Positions 25,831-35,292 are shown, counted from the stretch's first letter. The stretch is DNA of 64,000 bases from Ulvibacter litoralis (GCF_900102055.1 NZ_FNBA01000003.1:310001-374000); one strand, 5' to 3'. Numbers and translations are program-made. The notes: a model not told the origin generated them from the letters alone.

Positions 25831-25858
25831 TGTAACCATTATTGTACTCGCATCGTCT
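25831..25858 (+). promoter_or_regulatory. ECF-type promoter of the second sigma operon
   Basis: TGTAAC (25831-25836), a 16-base spacer, and TCGTCT (25853-25858), ending 9 bases before the ATG at 25868. It pairs with the divergent copy at 25771-25798 and suggests autoregulation. Confidence 0.68.
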
Positions 25859-25867
25859 TATGTCTAA

Positions 25868-26455
25868 ATGAACACAACCAACGACCAAGAATACATACAG
25901 CAAACGCTGCAGGGAGACGTGCAGTCTTTTGGGTTTTTGGTAGAAAAATATCAAGACTTTGTGTTTACCATTGCCTATCGCGTAGTGAAAACAAGAGAAG
26001 AAGCTGAAGAAGTAGCACAAGATAGTTTTGTAAAAGCGTTTCAGTCGTTAGCGAGTTATCGTGGCGACGCAAAGTTTTCCAGTTGGTTGTACAGTATTGT
26101 ATATCGAAAGGCATTAGATTCACTTCGGAAAAACAAAAAGTATCAAGCTTCAGAATTGATAGAAGATATAACGGAAGGAGATGCGCTTAGTGTGGACAAC
26201 GCGCTGCATTATTTAGAAGCTGAAGAACGAAAGAAGGTCATTCAAGAATGTATTTTAAAACTTTCAGAAGAAGAAGCCGTTATTGTAACATTGTATTATT
26301 TTGAAGATCAATCGGTGCGAGAGATTGCCGTAGTTACAGCACTTTCCGAAGAAAATATAAAAGTTAAGCTATACAGAAGCAGGAAAAAATTATTTACTTT
26401 ACTGAAGCATTTTATACTGCCAGAAACATCAAATTTTAATGGAAGAGCAATTTAA
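25868..26455 (+). CDS. ECF-subfamily RNA polymerase sigma factor (second)
   Basis: A 195-residue ECF sigma factor, RpoE-like. Region 2 shows VAQDSFVKAFQSLASY and SSWLYSIVYRKALDSL; region 4 shows LSEEEAVIVTLYYFEDQ, REIAVVTALSEENIKVKLY. The ATG at 25868 is preceded by an ECF-type promoter. The following membrane protein gene overlaps its end by 17 bases. The same overlap length is seen in the first sigma/anti-sigma pair, although the two sigma factors are only distantly similar. The two modules may have cross-regulated promoters, since their -35 and -10 elements nearly match. Confidence 0.92.
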   Translation: MNTTNDQEYIQQTLQGDVQSFGFLVEKYQDFVFTIAYRVVKTREEAEEVAQDSFVKAFQSLASYRGDAKFSSWLYSIVYRKALDSLRKNKKYQASELIEDITEGDALSVDNALHYLEAEERKKVIQECILKLSEEEAVIVTLYYFEDQSVREIAVVTALSEENIKVKLYRSRKKLFTLLKHFILPETSNFNGRAI

Positions 26456-26825
26456 AAATATAGATGATATCGCTAAAAAGTTAGTGCAAGAAGCTGGTTT
26501 GCATCAGCCTTCAGCACATTTCATGGAGTCGGTTATGAAATCTGTAACACCGAAAACAGCGATACAACCATATAAGCCTCTACTTTCAAAAAGGGCTTGG
26601 GTTTTCATTGTTTTGGGTTTTGTGAGCATGATGTTTGCGTTATACATCGTGCCGGCTACAGATTTTTCGTTGCTGAAAGAATTTAGTGTTGCAGAATATG
26701 TGTCGTTTAAGAATCCTTTTTCCGAAGTAAAAATGAATAAAACGACTGTTTATGGTATTGTGTTTTTAAGTTTGTTTATGCTGCAAATTCCTTTTTTAAA
26801 ACACTTTCTTGAAAAAAATAGGTAA
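26439..26825 (+). CDS. Probable transmembrane anti-sigma factor (second)
   Basis: A 128-residue protein with a cytoplasmic N-terminal helix region (about 1-45), a membrane segment (WVFIVLGFVSMMFALYIV, about 50-70) and a second one near the C-terminus (VYGIVFLSLFMLQIPFL). No zinc-binding anti-sigma motif is present. The role is inferred from its overlap with the sigma gene and from the topology. It converges on the DUF4199 gene with a gap of only 7 bases. Confidence 0.72.
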   Translation: MEEQFKNIDDIAKKLVQEAGLHQPSAHFMESVMKSVTPKTAIQPYKPLLSKRAWVFIVLGFVSMMFALYIVPATDFSLLKEFSVAEYVSFKNPFSEVKMNKTTVYGIVFLSLFMLQIPFLKHFLEKNR

Positions 26826-26832
26826 AATAGAA

Positions 26833-27309
26833 TTATTCTCTTTTCATAAATGTAGCTACAATGGCAGCCGTAGCAATACCTCCAAGGAGGGTTCCGATGG
26901 CAACTTGCATGATGTAATTTGTAATGTTAAAATACTCGTTAGCAGCTTCTATGGTCATTAGTTTAGACGTTACAGAATAGTCGATAACATTGATGAAGTA
27001 TTTAGGCGTAATGTAATTATGTGTAATGTATTGTCCTAGTGGAGAGAGCGCTGCAATAAAAACACTTAATACAACACCGCTATAAAAGGCCTGTTTCCAC
27101 GTAATTTTTTTATGGTAATAGCGTCTTCTTTTTTCCCGAATGGCTAAAACAAACATAAAAATTGCAATAGGTAGAAAAAGGAGTGTTGTCCAATAGTGGT
27201 TTGCAATTTTTTCGTCATGCCATCCCAATGTTTTTTCTAATAACATCCAAGCAAGCGTCATGATTGTAAAAATTATAGCCCATTTAAATTCGATAGCAAT
27301 TTTTTTCAT
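26833..27309 (-). CDS. DUF4199 family membrane protein
   Basis: A 158-residue protein with four membrane segments: residues about 8-26, 38-56, 74-92 and 128-152. The N-terminal EFKWAIIFTIMTLAWMLLEK and the central Lys-rich loop before WKQAFYSGVVLS fit the flavobacterial DUF4199 family. Its function is not known. It is a single gene on the minus strand with a near-consensus -7 (TATCTTCG) just before the start. Nothing in the neighbourhood suggests a partner. Confidence 0.82.
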   Translation of the reverse strand: MKKIAIEFKWAIIFTIMTLAWMLLEKTLGWHDEKIANHYWTTLLFLPIAIFMFVLAIREKRRRYYHKKITWKQAFYSGVVLSVFIAALSPLGQYITHNYITPKYFINVIDYSVTSKLMTIEAANEYFNITNYIMQVAIGTLLGGIATAAIVATFMKRE

Positions 27310-27340
27310 AGGTATTCATTTGATGCGTATCGAAGATAAC

Positions 27341-27380
27341 AAAAAAAGCAACCCCTGAAAAGAAATGATTCAAGGGTTGC
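27341..27380 (-). terminator. Terminator of the large T9SS repeat protein
   Basis: Arms GCAACCC (27348-27354) and GGGTTGC (27374-27380), extended inward by TGA/TCA with a G-U wobble on the minus-strand RNA. On that strand it is followed by seven T residues (27347 to 27341), so it ends the transcript of the 27407-30988 gene. Confidence 0.85.
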
Positions 27381-27406
27381 CGAAAATAAACCTATTAACT
27401 ATTTTC

Positions 27407-30400
27407 TTACTTTTTGATAATTTTTACGGTCTTTGAAGATTCGTATCCTTCGATGCGCGCAATATAAATTCCGTTGGCTAATTCAGAGATATTTAACTCT
27501 CCTTTTGTACTCGTAATTGCTTTTTGAGCTACTATTTGTCCTGTAACAGTGTAGATGGTTATGCTTTTTAAAGGAGTGGTTCCTGAAAAATGCAAAACAT
27601 CATTTACTGGATTTGGATAATAAGAAAAAGTATCTTCAATAGTAGGTTCATCCACACCTAAAATAGTAGGTTCTAATCTCAATAAAAACCCAACTCTATT
27701 ATTGTTACTGTCTAGTCCGCTTCCTACAATTGCAGTTCCATCTGCAGAGATGTCTAAAGGTAACGCCAAGGTTACTCCTTGAGTGTCAATTCCTAATGTT
27801 GCAGCATATTCATTTAACTCTACAACTCCAGTAGCTTCAGTCCAGATAAAACCAACTCCAAAAATAGCTGGCAAACTACCAGGCTTGTAATACCCTACAG
27901 CAATACTTCCGTCTTCACTTAATCCAGTGGTTGCTCCTCTGTATCCTTGTATTGGTGATGGACCTAAGGATTCAATTTCAGTATCTTCGTTCCATCTCCA
28001 GGCTTGATGGTTATTGGCAAAGTTTCCAATACCTCCAACCCAAACACCGTCATTCGAAACAGTTTGTGCTTCTCCTGCTTTGTCGCCATTCGGGAAATCG
28101 ATTAAATGTTGCACTCCGTTAATCCAAACAGCTCCTTGACGGAAACCTGTAGCAGTATCTTGCCATCCTGCAATTACAGTTCCATCAACGTTGGTTGCAT
28201 TTGCTCTACTAAAAGCTTGCGGTACTGTAGAGCCTAAATCTACAACGCCAGTAGCTTCAGTCCAAGCAACAGCATGTGCGCCACCAGGACCACCTGCCTC
28301 AGTATATCCTAATCCAACAACGGTTGTAGCATCACCAGAAATAGCATAGGTTGAACTAGCTTCTACACCATCATCTCCACCTATTCCTCCAAGAGAAGTC
28401 CAAGTTTGAGTTGAGATTTCGTAAGTACTCATTTCAACCAAGCCTGATACAGTGTTTAAGTATCCAGCCGAAACTGTGTTTCCATCATCAGAAATTCCTG
28501 TTTGGCCACCAATACCATTCCCAGGAGGAACACCACCAATAACTTCAAAGTTTCCATTTCCATTCCAAATAAAATGCTCGGTATTATAACCAGCTGCAGC
28601 GGTTCCATTATAGTTTACGCTAGTTACATAACCTGTAGTTGGGATAATGATTAATTCTCCACCTGAGGGTACTGTGTTCACACTTACACCTAGGTCAAAT
28701 AGAAGTAATCCGCCTGCATCTGTTCCAGTCGTTCCTAAAGCATGAACTCCAACGTAATATTCTCCCGAAGTTGTAGGTGTGAATACTTCAGAGGCAGTGT
28801 ATGCTTGAGATTCAAGGTCATTTCCATCATTGTTTCCAGGGAAATCACCTTGTTGTAAGATGTCGTTATAGCTTCCTAAAACTGTTTGTGTTGCTGTAGC
28901 GTTTGGTTCATCTGTGATAATTAAGTCAAAGTTTTCTGAAGCAACAGCATTTCCAAGATTTAATGAATTATAAGCAACTTCGATGATATACTCAACTCCA
29001 GCAATTAATTGTATTTTTTTAGAAAAGGCATAATCGTCTTTTTGTGTGGTTGATACATTTGCTGGCGCCATGATAAGAATTGGATCGTTGGTGCCATCTC
29101 CAGAAATATCAGTCGTGTTATTGTACGCCCAAACTGGATTCTGATTGTCTGCATCTTCATATTCCCAGCATGCTGGTGAACCATTACTAAAATCTTCATA
29201 GTAAGGAGTTACTGCTGCTTCGGTACAATCTTGTGCTGTAGGTTCTGTATTAACACCCACATCAAATAATAAAAATGCACCACCAATTGCCGTAGAACCA
29301 GTTGCATGAATTCCAACATAGTAATCGCCAGTTGTAGTAGGAGTAAACCCTTCTTCAGCTAGATATGCCATAGCTTCTAAATCATTTCCGTTACTTTGTC
29401 CAGGAAACTGACCTTGTTGTGTAATACCCTGGTATGTGTTTAGTAATTCTTTAAAAGACGCGTTAGAACTTTGCGCGTCGGTTACCCACATTTCAAAATC
29501 TTCAAAAGAAGTTGAAGAACCTAAATCTACTACATTGTAATGAGAAGAAACATAATACGTAGTTCCTGCTTCCATGTGCACCTTTTGTGAAAAAGCCCAA
29601 TCATTTTTTAAAGGATCCTGAGTACCAGGAGCAATAATTTGATAAATAGGATCTCCAATTCCATCGCCGTCTATATCGGTTCCTGTGTTATACATCCAAA
29701 CAGGTAGTGTATTGTCGGTATCTTCTTTTAACCAGCATTCTGGATCTCCATTACTGAAATCTTCGTAATATGGTACTGTAGCAGCAACAGAACATGGAGG
29801 AACTATCGATTCTTCAACAGAAAGATTGAACAAGAAGAATCCGCCACCGTCAGTTCCGTTAGAACCTAGAGCGTGAATTGCCACATAATACCCACCTGAG
29901 GTAGTTGGTGTAAAAGTTTCTGAAGCAGTATAAGCTTGTGTTTTAATGTCATTTCCATCATTTTGTCCAGGGAAGGTTCCTTGCTGAATGAAATCAGTAT
30001 AAGTTCCAATAATTTCATTATAAGAAGCTGTGGAACTTGGAGCATCTGTTATAACAAGTTCGAAATTTTCTGAAGCGGTTACGTTTCCTAAGTTGAAAGC
30101 ATTATAAGCTACTTCAATGCTGTATTCTGTACCCGCATCCATTTGGATTTTACGAGTGAACGCCCAATCGTTTTTTTCTTCTGTTGAAACGTTTGGTGGT
30201 ATCATAAGTACTACAGGGTCATTTGTTCCATCACCAGTAATATCAACACTGTCATTGTACGTCCATACTGGGTTTGTTCCATCAGTATTTTCGTATTCCC
30301 AACATACCGGAGTTCCATTGCTGAAGTCTTCAGAATAAGGAACAGTTACTGCTATCGTACAATCAACAGGAGTTTCTTCTACACTTGCGCTAAATAAGAA

Positions 30401-30988
30401 AAATCCGCCACCGTCAGTTCCGTTAGAACCTAGAGCGTGAATTGCCACATAATACTCACCTGAGGTAGTTGGTGTAAAAGTTTCTGAAGCAGTATAAGCT
30501 TGTGTTTTAATGTCATTTCCATCATTTTGTCCAGGGAAGGTTCCTTGCTGAATGAAATCAGTATAAGTTCCAATAATTTCATTATAAGAAGCTGTGGAAC
30601 TTGGAGCATCTGTTATAACAAGTTCGAAATTTTCTGAAGCGGTTACGTTTCCTAAGTTGAAAGCATTATAAGCTACTTCAATGCTGTATTCTGTACCCGC
30701 ATCCATTTGGATTTTACGAGTGAACGCCCAATCGTTTTTTTCTTCTGTTGAAACGTTTGGTGGTATCATAAGTACTACAGGGTCATTTGTTCCATCACCA
30801 GTAATATCAACACTGTCATTGTAGGTCCATACTGGGTTTGTTCCATCAGTATTTTCGTATTCCCAACATGCCGGAGCTCCATTGCTGAAGTCTTCAAAAT
30901 AGGGTAGGGTTGCAGGTATGGTACAATCCTGAGCGAAAATTGCTGAGGTGGTAAGTACGCATACAAGTAAGAGTATTTTTTTCATCAC
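27407..30988 (-). CDS. T9SS-exported protein with four ~190-residue repeats and HAF beta-propeller
   Basis: A 1193-residue secreted protein. Residues 1-20 are a signal peptide ending FAQ. Four repeats follow, starting near residues 21, 209, about 400 and about 587. Each begins with a Cys and PYxEDFSNGxPxCW and continues as a beta-sandwich resembling adhesion or choice-of-anchor domains. Residues about 776-1105 contain HAF-type repeats (EATGVVDLGS, NVDGTVIAGW). The C-terminus from about residue 1114 is a T9SS type A sorting domain (YYPNPVNDVLHFSG, ending KTVKIIKK), so the protein is moved across the outer membrane and anchored or released. Repeats one and two are almost identical in DNA. Probable role: surface adhesion; the ligand is unknown. 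Confidence 0.88.
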   Translation of the reverse strand: MMKKILLLVCVLTTSAIFAQDCTIPATLPYFEDFSNGAPACWEYENTDGTNPVWTYNDSVDITGDGTNDPVVLMIPPNVSTEEKNDWAFTRKIQMDAGTEYSIEVAYNAFNLGNVTASENFELVITDAPSSTASYNEIIGTYTDFIQQGTFPGQNDGNDIKTQAYTASETFTPTTSGEYYVAIHALGSNGTDGGGFFLFSASVEETPVDCTIAVTVPYSEDFSNGTPVCWEYENTDGTNPVWTYNDSVDITGDGTNDPVVLMIPPNVSTEEKNDWAFTRKIQMDAGTEYSIEVAYNAFNLGNVTASENFELVITDAPSSTASYNEIIGTYTDFIQQGTFPGQNDGNDIKTQAYTASETFTPTTSGGYYVAIHALGSNGTDGGGFFLFNLSVEESIVPPCSVAATVPYYEDFSNGDPECWLKEDTDNTLPVWMYNTGTDIDGDGIGDPIYQIIAPGTQDPLKNDWAFSQKVHMEAGTTYYVSSHYNVVDLGSSTSFEDFEMWVTDAQSSNASFKELLNTYQGITQQGQFPGQSNGNDLEAMAYLAEEGFTPTTTGDYYVGIHATGSTAIGGAFLLFDVGVNTEPTAQDCTEAAVTPYYEDFSNGSPACWEYEDADNQNPVWAYNNTTDISGDGTNDPILIMAPANVSTTQKDDYAFSKKIQLIAGVEYIIEVAYNSLNLGNAVASENFDLIITDEPNATATQTVLGSYNDILQQGDFPGNNDGNDLESQAYTASEVFTPTTSGEYYVGVHALGTTGTDAGGLLLFDLGVSVNTVPSGGELIIIPTTGYVTSVNYNGTAAAGYNTEHFIWNGNGNFEVIGGVPPGNGIGGQTGISDDGNTVSAGYLNTVSGLVEMSTYEISTQTWTSLGGIGGDDGVEASSTYAISGDATTVVGLGYTEAGGPGGAHAVAWTEATGVVDLGSTVPQAFSRANATNVDGTVIAGWQDTATGFRQGAVWINGVQHLIDFPNGDKAGEAQTVSNDGVWVGGIGNFANNHQAWRWNEDTEIESLGPSPIQGYRGATTGLSEDGSIAVGYYKPGSLPAIFGVGFIWTEATGVVELNEYAATLGIDTQGVTLALPLDISADGTAIVGSGLDSNNNRVGFLLRLEPTILGVDEPTIEDTFSYYPNPVNDVLHFSGTTPLKSITIYTVTGQIVAQKAITSTKGELNISELANGIYIARIEGYESSKTVKIIKK
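29841..30894 (-). repeat. Near-identical 564-bp tandem duplication within the T9SS protein
   Basis: About 490 bases at 29841-30330 recur at 30405-30894, an offset of exactly 564 bases (188 codons). By eye only two base differences occur over most of this length (at about 29891/30455 and 30266/30830). Similarity falls off sharply at the right end. Repeats three and four of the same protein are far more diverged, which indicates a recent duplication or gene conversion of units one and two. Confidence 0.88.
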
Positions 30989-31126
30989 ATTTAATTTTGA
31001 TTATGTGACGAATGTATAGAAATATGTAAGCGATCTTGGTTAATGAACGGTTAACGGAAGAAATTTTATGCGTTATTTTGGATTTTTCCGAAGAAATAAC
31101 TGTCAGGTAACTAAGGAGTTATAAGC

Positions 31127-31161
31127 AATAAAGCTCCTTGATTAAATCAAAGAGCTTTATT
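31127..31161 (-). terminator. Hairpin after the second T9SS protein gene
   Basis: Arms AATAAAGCTC (31127-31136) and GAGCTTTATT, with an inner TTGAT/ATCAA stem. The one mispair is a wobble on the minus-strand RNA, which fits termination of the 31195-33846 gene. No long T-run follows. Confidence 0.65.
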
Positions 31162-31194
31162 AAAAACACTATTAACTATGTAATAAAATAAAAA

Positions 31195-33846
31195 TTATTC
31201 TTTTATAATTTTAAAGGTTTCTGAAGCAGTATCCGTTTCTGTTTTAATAAAATAGATCCCATTTGCAAAAGAAGATAAGTCAAGTGTACTAGAAGTACTA
31301 TTAACAGACATCGTTGAAACAGTAGCTCCAGTTATCGAGTAAATTTGAATCGTGTTGATTACATTTTTAGAAGCTATTTGTAAATTATCAGTTACTGGAT
31401 TTGGATAAATTACAGTGCTTGATGCTTCAAAAGAAGTAGTTCCTAATAAGGGTTCACACGTAATTTCTAATTGAAAGTTCCCTGCAGAATTACTATCGTA
31501 TCCTTCCACCATAATGGTGTAAGTAGAAGTTCCGTCACTTTCAAATGACAATTCTGGTTGATTCTCGCAAGAACTATCGTTAAATGCAATTTGATTTGTG
31601 AGTGTACAGTCTGTAAATACTCTAACTGTTGTAGGGAAAGTAGTTTCATCGCCACAAGCATTTAAAGTGATTGTTTCAGCTTGACCGCTTCCAGTATATG
31701 AGTAAAATACATCAGGTGAATTATTACCTCCTGAGTTTGTTCCGAAAATAGTTGAGTTTGTAACTATATCTCCACAAGCTAGTTCAGTAGCGTCTTCACA
31801 AGCATCATTTAACGGCACGGTAGGTAATTGTAATCTAAAGGTAAATAAGTCTCCCCAAGGTCCAATCGTTGCATCAAATCCCCATCCTGTGATGAACTCT
31901 CCATTTGGAGAAATTGAGTTAGGCGCATAGATTTGTCCTGCTCCCATATCATATCCAAGTACTTCTGTAATGAAATCGTGGAAATTTTGTAATCCTCCAG
32001 ATGGTGTCCAGATAAAAGGAATGTTTGGATCCCATGGTCCTATTTGGAAATAACCAATAACGATTGTACCGTCATGATTTATACCTGTAACACTTCCGGC
32101 AGCACCAGGAGAAAGCGTTCCTAACGATTGGTATCCGCCTGCTTCAGTCCAAATCCAAGGTTCGTTATCATTTGCGAAATCTCCACGACCTCCAATAACA
32201 GTTCCATCTGCAGAGATGGCGCTACATTCTCCTAATTGGTTCATTTGGTCTGTAGGGTCTCCATTTGGGTCTACTAATAAATATTCATTAGGAAGGAAGT
32301 CGCCATTAGCATCTTTTCTCCATACTGCCGATTTCCATGGGCCGTTAAAATCTTGCCATCCAACAATAATGCTTCCATCATGGCTTACAGCTTCCGCTCT
32401 TGTGCTTCTATTGTCATTAGGGTATAATGTTCCTAAATCAATAATTCCGTCGGTATCAGTCCAAGCAACAGCGTGTGCGCCTAATCCTGAAGTACCTGGA
32501 GCGGGTTCTGCCCAAGAGTTTCCGATTACCATTGTTCCGTCTCCAGAAATATTATATCCACCACTTAGTGAATTATCTACAGGAAAGTCAAGACTTCCAA
32601 GAGCTGTCCAAGTATTGGTTGTAGTATCGTATCTCGACATGATTGCATAATCATTCGTCGAAGATGTTTTACGAAACATAACTCCTTGAGAACCGATAAT
32701 GTATCCAGTTCCATTAGGAGTGAAAAAGATATCGTATAAAGCTTCATTAAGTGTTGAGGTAGCAATATTGTTTATTGGCCAAGTGTCACCACCATCTTCA
32801 GAAGCAAAAATAAGCTCAGGAGTACCTATTAAAGTAACATTATTTGCATCTAACCAAGCTACATCACGCCATAATGCTCCTTCAATAACTTCAGTTCCAA
32901 CCCAAGTAGCCCCACCATCGGTAGTTTTGTAAACATCATTTTCAGCTGTAGCAATTCCAGTCATTGAATCGTAAAATTCAATTCCAAGTAATAATCCGCC
33001 GCCAGAGAAAACTGAGGTCCATGTTAAACCATTATCTGTAGATTTTTGAATATCACCTCCATTTGTTACTAAGAAATAAGTATCGTCACTTACGTGTGTA
33101 AGTTTATAAGGAACGCCAACCAAACCAGATCCAGTGGTCCAAGTGTCACCACCATCTGAGGTAGTGTATACAGCTACCCCTGTATTTGTTTGTGCGGTAA
33201 CCACCCCATTAGAAGCATCTTTAAATACAATGCTTGTATAAAAATATACATCTGCGCCAGGTGTTTGTTCTGTCCAAGTATTCCCACCATCGGTGGTTTT
33301 TGCAAAATATTGACTCCATCCACCTACATAACCTGTAGATAACGTTGGGAAACTCATTGCTTCAATTCCTTGACCTACTCCTGTCCATAGTTGATTCCAA
33401 GTATCACCACCATCATAGGTTGCAATTACAATTCCGTCACCATTATAAGTAAGAGATTCTCCAGCCGCATATCCTTGAGAGTTCTGTCCTTCTGGGAAAT
33501 CGATTCCTCTAAAGATATAGTTGAAACCTGTATTTAATTTTTCCCATTCAGTAGGTGTTGTTACCGTTACGCTAGAAGCTCCAGAAAGCATGGTGCCGTC
33601 TCCAGAGAAGATTGCTTTACCGCCAATTCCTTGTCCGGGAGCTAATCCTCCAATTTGTTCAAAGGTATTCGCTTCAGGATTCCAAAGTGAATAAGGCCCT
33701 GCTTGTGCTTCGTATCCAGAAATAACTCCCTGATTTGAAACTCCTGTCGTTTCAAAGAAAGTATCTTTTGTAATATACTGAGCAAAAGAAGTACTTGTAA
33801 TTACTACACAAGCCAGTAAGGTTAATAAGATTGTTTTTTTCATCAT
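31195..33846 (-). CDS. T9SS-exported protein with YCF48/BNR and HAF repeats and a PPC-like domain
   Basis: An 883-residue secreted protein. Residues 1-22 are a signal peptide. Residues about 70-400 contain YCF48/BNR-type propeller units (TDGGNTWTEQ, TSDGGDTWTTG, TDGGATWVG). Residues about 400-660 contain HAF repeats (AEAVSHDGSIIVGW), related to those in the neighbouring 1193-residue protein. A PPC-like domain (ACGDIVTNSTIFG to TYTIMVEGYD) and a T9SS type A sorting domain (IYPNPVTDNLQIAS to TFKIIKE) complete it. It is exported through the T9SS. Its function is unknown, and the propellers suggest a binding surface. A candidate hairpin follows the gene. Confidence 0.87.
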   Translation of the reverse strand: MMKKTILLTLLACVVITSTSFAQYITKDTFFETTGVSNQGVISGYEAQAGPYSLWNPEANTFEQIGGLAPGQGIGGKAIFSGDGTMLSGASSVTVTTPTEWEKLNTGFNYIFRGIDFPEGQNSQGYAAGESLTYNGDGIVIATYDGGDTWNQLWTGVGQGIEAMSFPTLSTGYVGGWSQYFAKTTDGGNTWTEQTPGADVYFYTSIVFKDASNGVVTAQTNTGVAVYTTSDGGDTWTTGSGLVGVPYKLTHVSDDTYFLVTNGGDIQKSTDNGLTWTSVFSGGGLLLGIEFYDSMTGIATAENDVYKTTDGGATWVGTEVIEGALWRDVAWLDANNVTLIGTPELIFASEDGGDTWPINNIATSTLNEALYDIFFTPNGTGYIIGSQGVMFRKTSSTNDYAIMSRYDTTTNTWTALGSLDFPVDNSLSGGYNISGDGTMVIGNSWAEPAPGTSGLGAHAVAWTDTDGIIDLGTLYPNDNRSTRAEAVSHDGSIIVGWQDFNGPWKSAVWRKDANGDFLPNEYLLVDPNGDPTDQMNQLGECSAISADGTVIGGRGDFANDNEPWIWTEAGGYQSLGTLSPGAAGSVTGINHDGTIVIGYFQIGPWDPNIPFIWTPSGGLQNFHDFITEVLGYDMGAGQIYAPNSISPNGEFITGWGFDATIGPWGDLFTFRLQLPTVPLNDACEDATELACGDIVTNSTIFGTNSGGNNSPDVFYSYTGSGQAETITLNACGDETTFPTTVRVFTDCTLTNQIAFNDSSCENQPELSFESDGTSTYTIMVEGYDSNSAGNFQLEITCEPLLGTTSFEASSTVIYPNPVTDNLQIASKNVINTIQIYSITGATVSTMSVNSTSSTLDLSSFANGIYFIKTETDTASETFKIIKE

Positions 33847-34128
33847 TTTTTTTGATTAAGGTTAATGTTTTCTGACGTTGTAAATGTGATTGCTAGCTAG
33901 CCTACTTTTAACAGTAATTTGATTACTATTTTTATAGAATATGGCGCAACTGTTTTTCGCAAATTTTCAACACAGGTATTTTTTAATGTTAGTGCAATGT
34001 AGAAAAGCCTATACATTATTAATAATGCTAGTCTTTACGAATTCACGAATTTTGAAAGGATGGAAAAGGGGTTTAAGTGCTTTATTTAAGCGCTTTAGAG
34101 TGTTTTTGTAGTTTTGACTTTAAAAAGT
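33847..34128. other. 282-base intergenic region without a gene
   Basis: AT-rich, with no convincing coding frame. It contains the self-complementary GCTAGCTAGC near 33890, a weak plus-strand hairpin (AAGTGC/GCGCTT) near 34075, and a short inverted repeat GACTTT/AAAGTC at about 34114-34127 just past the stop of the minus-strand TPR gene. The promoter of the 31195-33846 gene must lie here but no clear -7 element was found. Confidence 0.5.
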
Positions 34129-35292
34129 CTACTTCTTGAATTTTTCAAGGTTTTTTAATGCCTTTTTATAGTTTTTTCTACTTTTAATAATTCTATTTGA
34201 AAGAAATAATAGAGAGAATACTATTAAAATTAATAGGACAATTTGCAGTTTTTGAAGTTCCTTTTTTTTCTGATTTATTTGAAGTTTTGTCTCTTCTAAA
34301 AGGCTTGTTATGGAACTATTAATTGTGCTTCTTTCTTTTTTTCTAATTTGCTTCTGGGTTTTTGAATATTTCCCAAAGTAAAGTTGATATTGTGCCTGAT
34401 TGTTAATCGCGAGATAATTGTCACTTAAGTTTTTATAAATTCCTTGATCAAGTACTAAATCACCCACGCTGTCGGAAACTTTTAACGCCTCATTAAGTTC
34501 GTTAATTGCTTGATTGTAATTTCCTTCAATAGTATATACTTCACTAAGACCTTTTTTTGCAAAGGCATATAAGCTATTCGCATTAATTACTTTAGCGTAT
34601 TTAATAGACTTGTTAAAATTTACTCTTGCCGAATCTATTTGTGAAACTTGTAATTCACAATTACCCTTGTTGTAATTGAGAATACTTAAGTTCGCATTCA
34701 TTGTTTTTTTTACTTTCAATGCTTTTTTGAACTCGCTAATGGACTTGTTGAAATAATTAAGCGCAATATCGCAACTCATTTGTTCTCGATATATAAATCC
34801 TCTAATAGCATAATTTGTTCCTAGAATTGAGGCGATTGAATCTTTATGTGTTACTTTTTCAGCCCATTTTAGTGCCTCGTCCAAGTTTTCGATTGCCTTA
34901 TCGTAAATAAGTAGTTGTTGGTGTTGCATCCCAATATTATTCAACACACTTATTTTCACCTTTGGATCATCGATTTCATCAAAAAATTCTCTGGTCTTTA
35001 AGGAATATTCTAACGACTTTTCATACTCTCTTTTTGATAGATAACCATTCGAGATTAGCATCAATGCATTGATCTTAGTTTTTGCAATGGAGGCTTCGTT
35101 AAATATTTGTTCTCCCATTTTAATCGCAGACATAGGATCTTCATAAACCTTTAGATGTGCAACATTAATCAGGCTATCTAGCTTGGTTTGTGCTGAAATG
35201 TTCTGATTTATTAGAAAAAACAAAGTGCAAAAAGACACTTGTTTCAAAAAAGAAACAAGTGAAACAGACGATATGTAGTTTGCTATTGTCAT
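34129..35292 (-). CDS. TPR-repeat membrane protein without an output domain
   Basis: A 387-residue protein: signal peptide or N-terminal anchor (about 1-34), several tetratricopeptide repeats (about 50-300, for example NIGMQHQQLLIYDKAIENLDE), a coiled-coil stretch (about 305-345), one membrane segment (LQIVLLILIVFSLLFL, about 346-365) and a short basic tail. Its architecture resembles periplasmic TPR sensors that normally continue into a histidine kinase or LuxR/AraC domain, but it stops there. It overlaps the upstream TPR-AraC regulator gene by 4 bases (ATGA). It is probably a partner or degenerate paralogue of that regulator. Confidence 0.8.
   Translation of the reverse strand: MTIANYISSVSLVSFLKQVSFCTLFFLINQNISAQTKLDSLINVAHLKVYEDPMSAIKMGEQIFNEASIAKTKINALMLISNGYLSKREYEKSLEYSLKTREFFDEIDDPKVKISVLNNIGMQHQQLLIYDKAIENLDEALKWAEKVTHKDSIASILGTNYAIRGFIYREQMSCDIALNYFNKSISEFKKALKVKKTMNANLSILNYNKGNCELQVSQIDSARVNFNKSIKYAKVINANSLYAFAKKGLSEVYTIEGNYNQAINELNEALKVSDSVGDLVLDQGIYKNLSDNYLAINNQAQYQLYFGKYSKTQKQIRKKERSTINSSITSLLEETKLQINQKKKELQKLQIVLLILIVFSLLFLSNRIIKSRKNYKKALKNLEKFKK

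Noticed and set aside
29841-30894. Possible CRISPR-like or mobile repeat
   Set aside because: The repeats are long, in-frame parts of one secreted protein gene, without spacers, Cas genes or target-site duplications.
30990-31060. A further ECF promoter in front of the 1193-residue T9SS protein
   Set aside because: A TTCGTCA-like box is present on the minus strand, but no TGTAAC lies 15-16 bases upstream of it.
33885-33900. GCTAGCTAGC palindrome as an operator or attachment site
   Set aside because: A single short copy with no partner, no integrase and no nearby regulator that it clearly belongs to.
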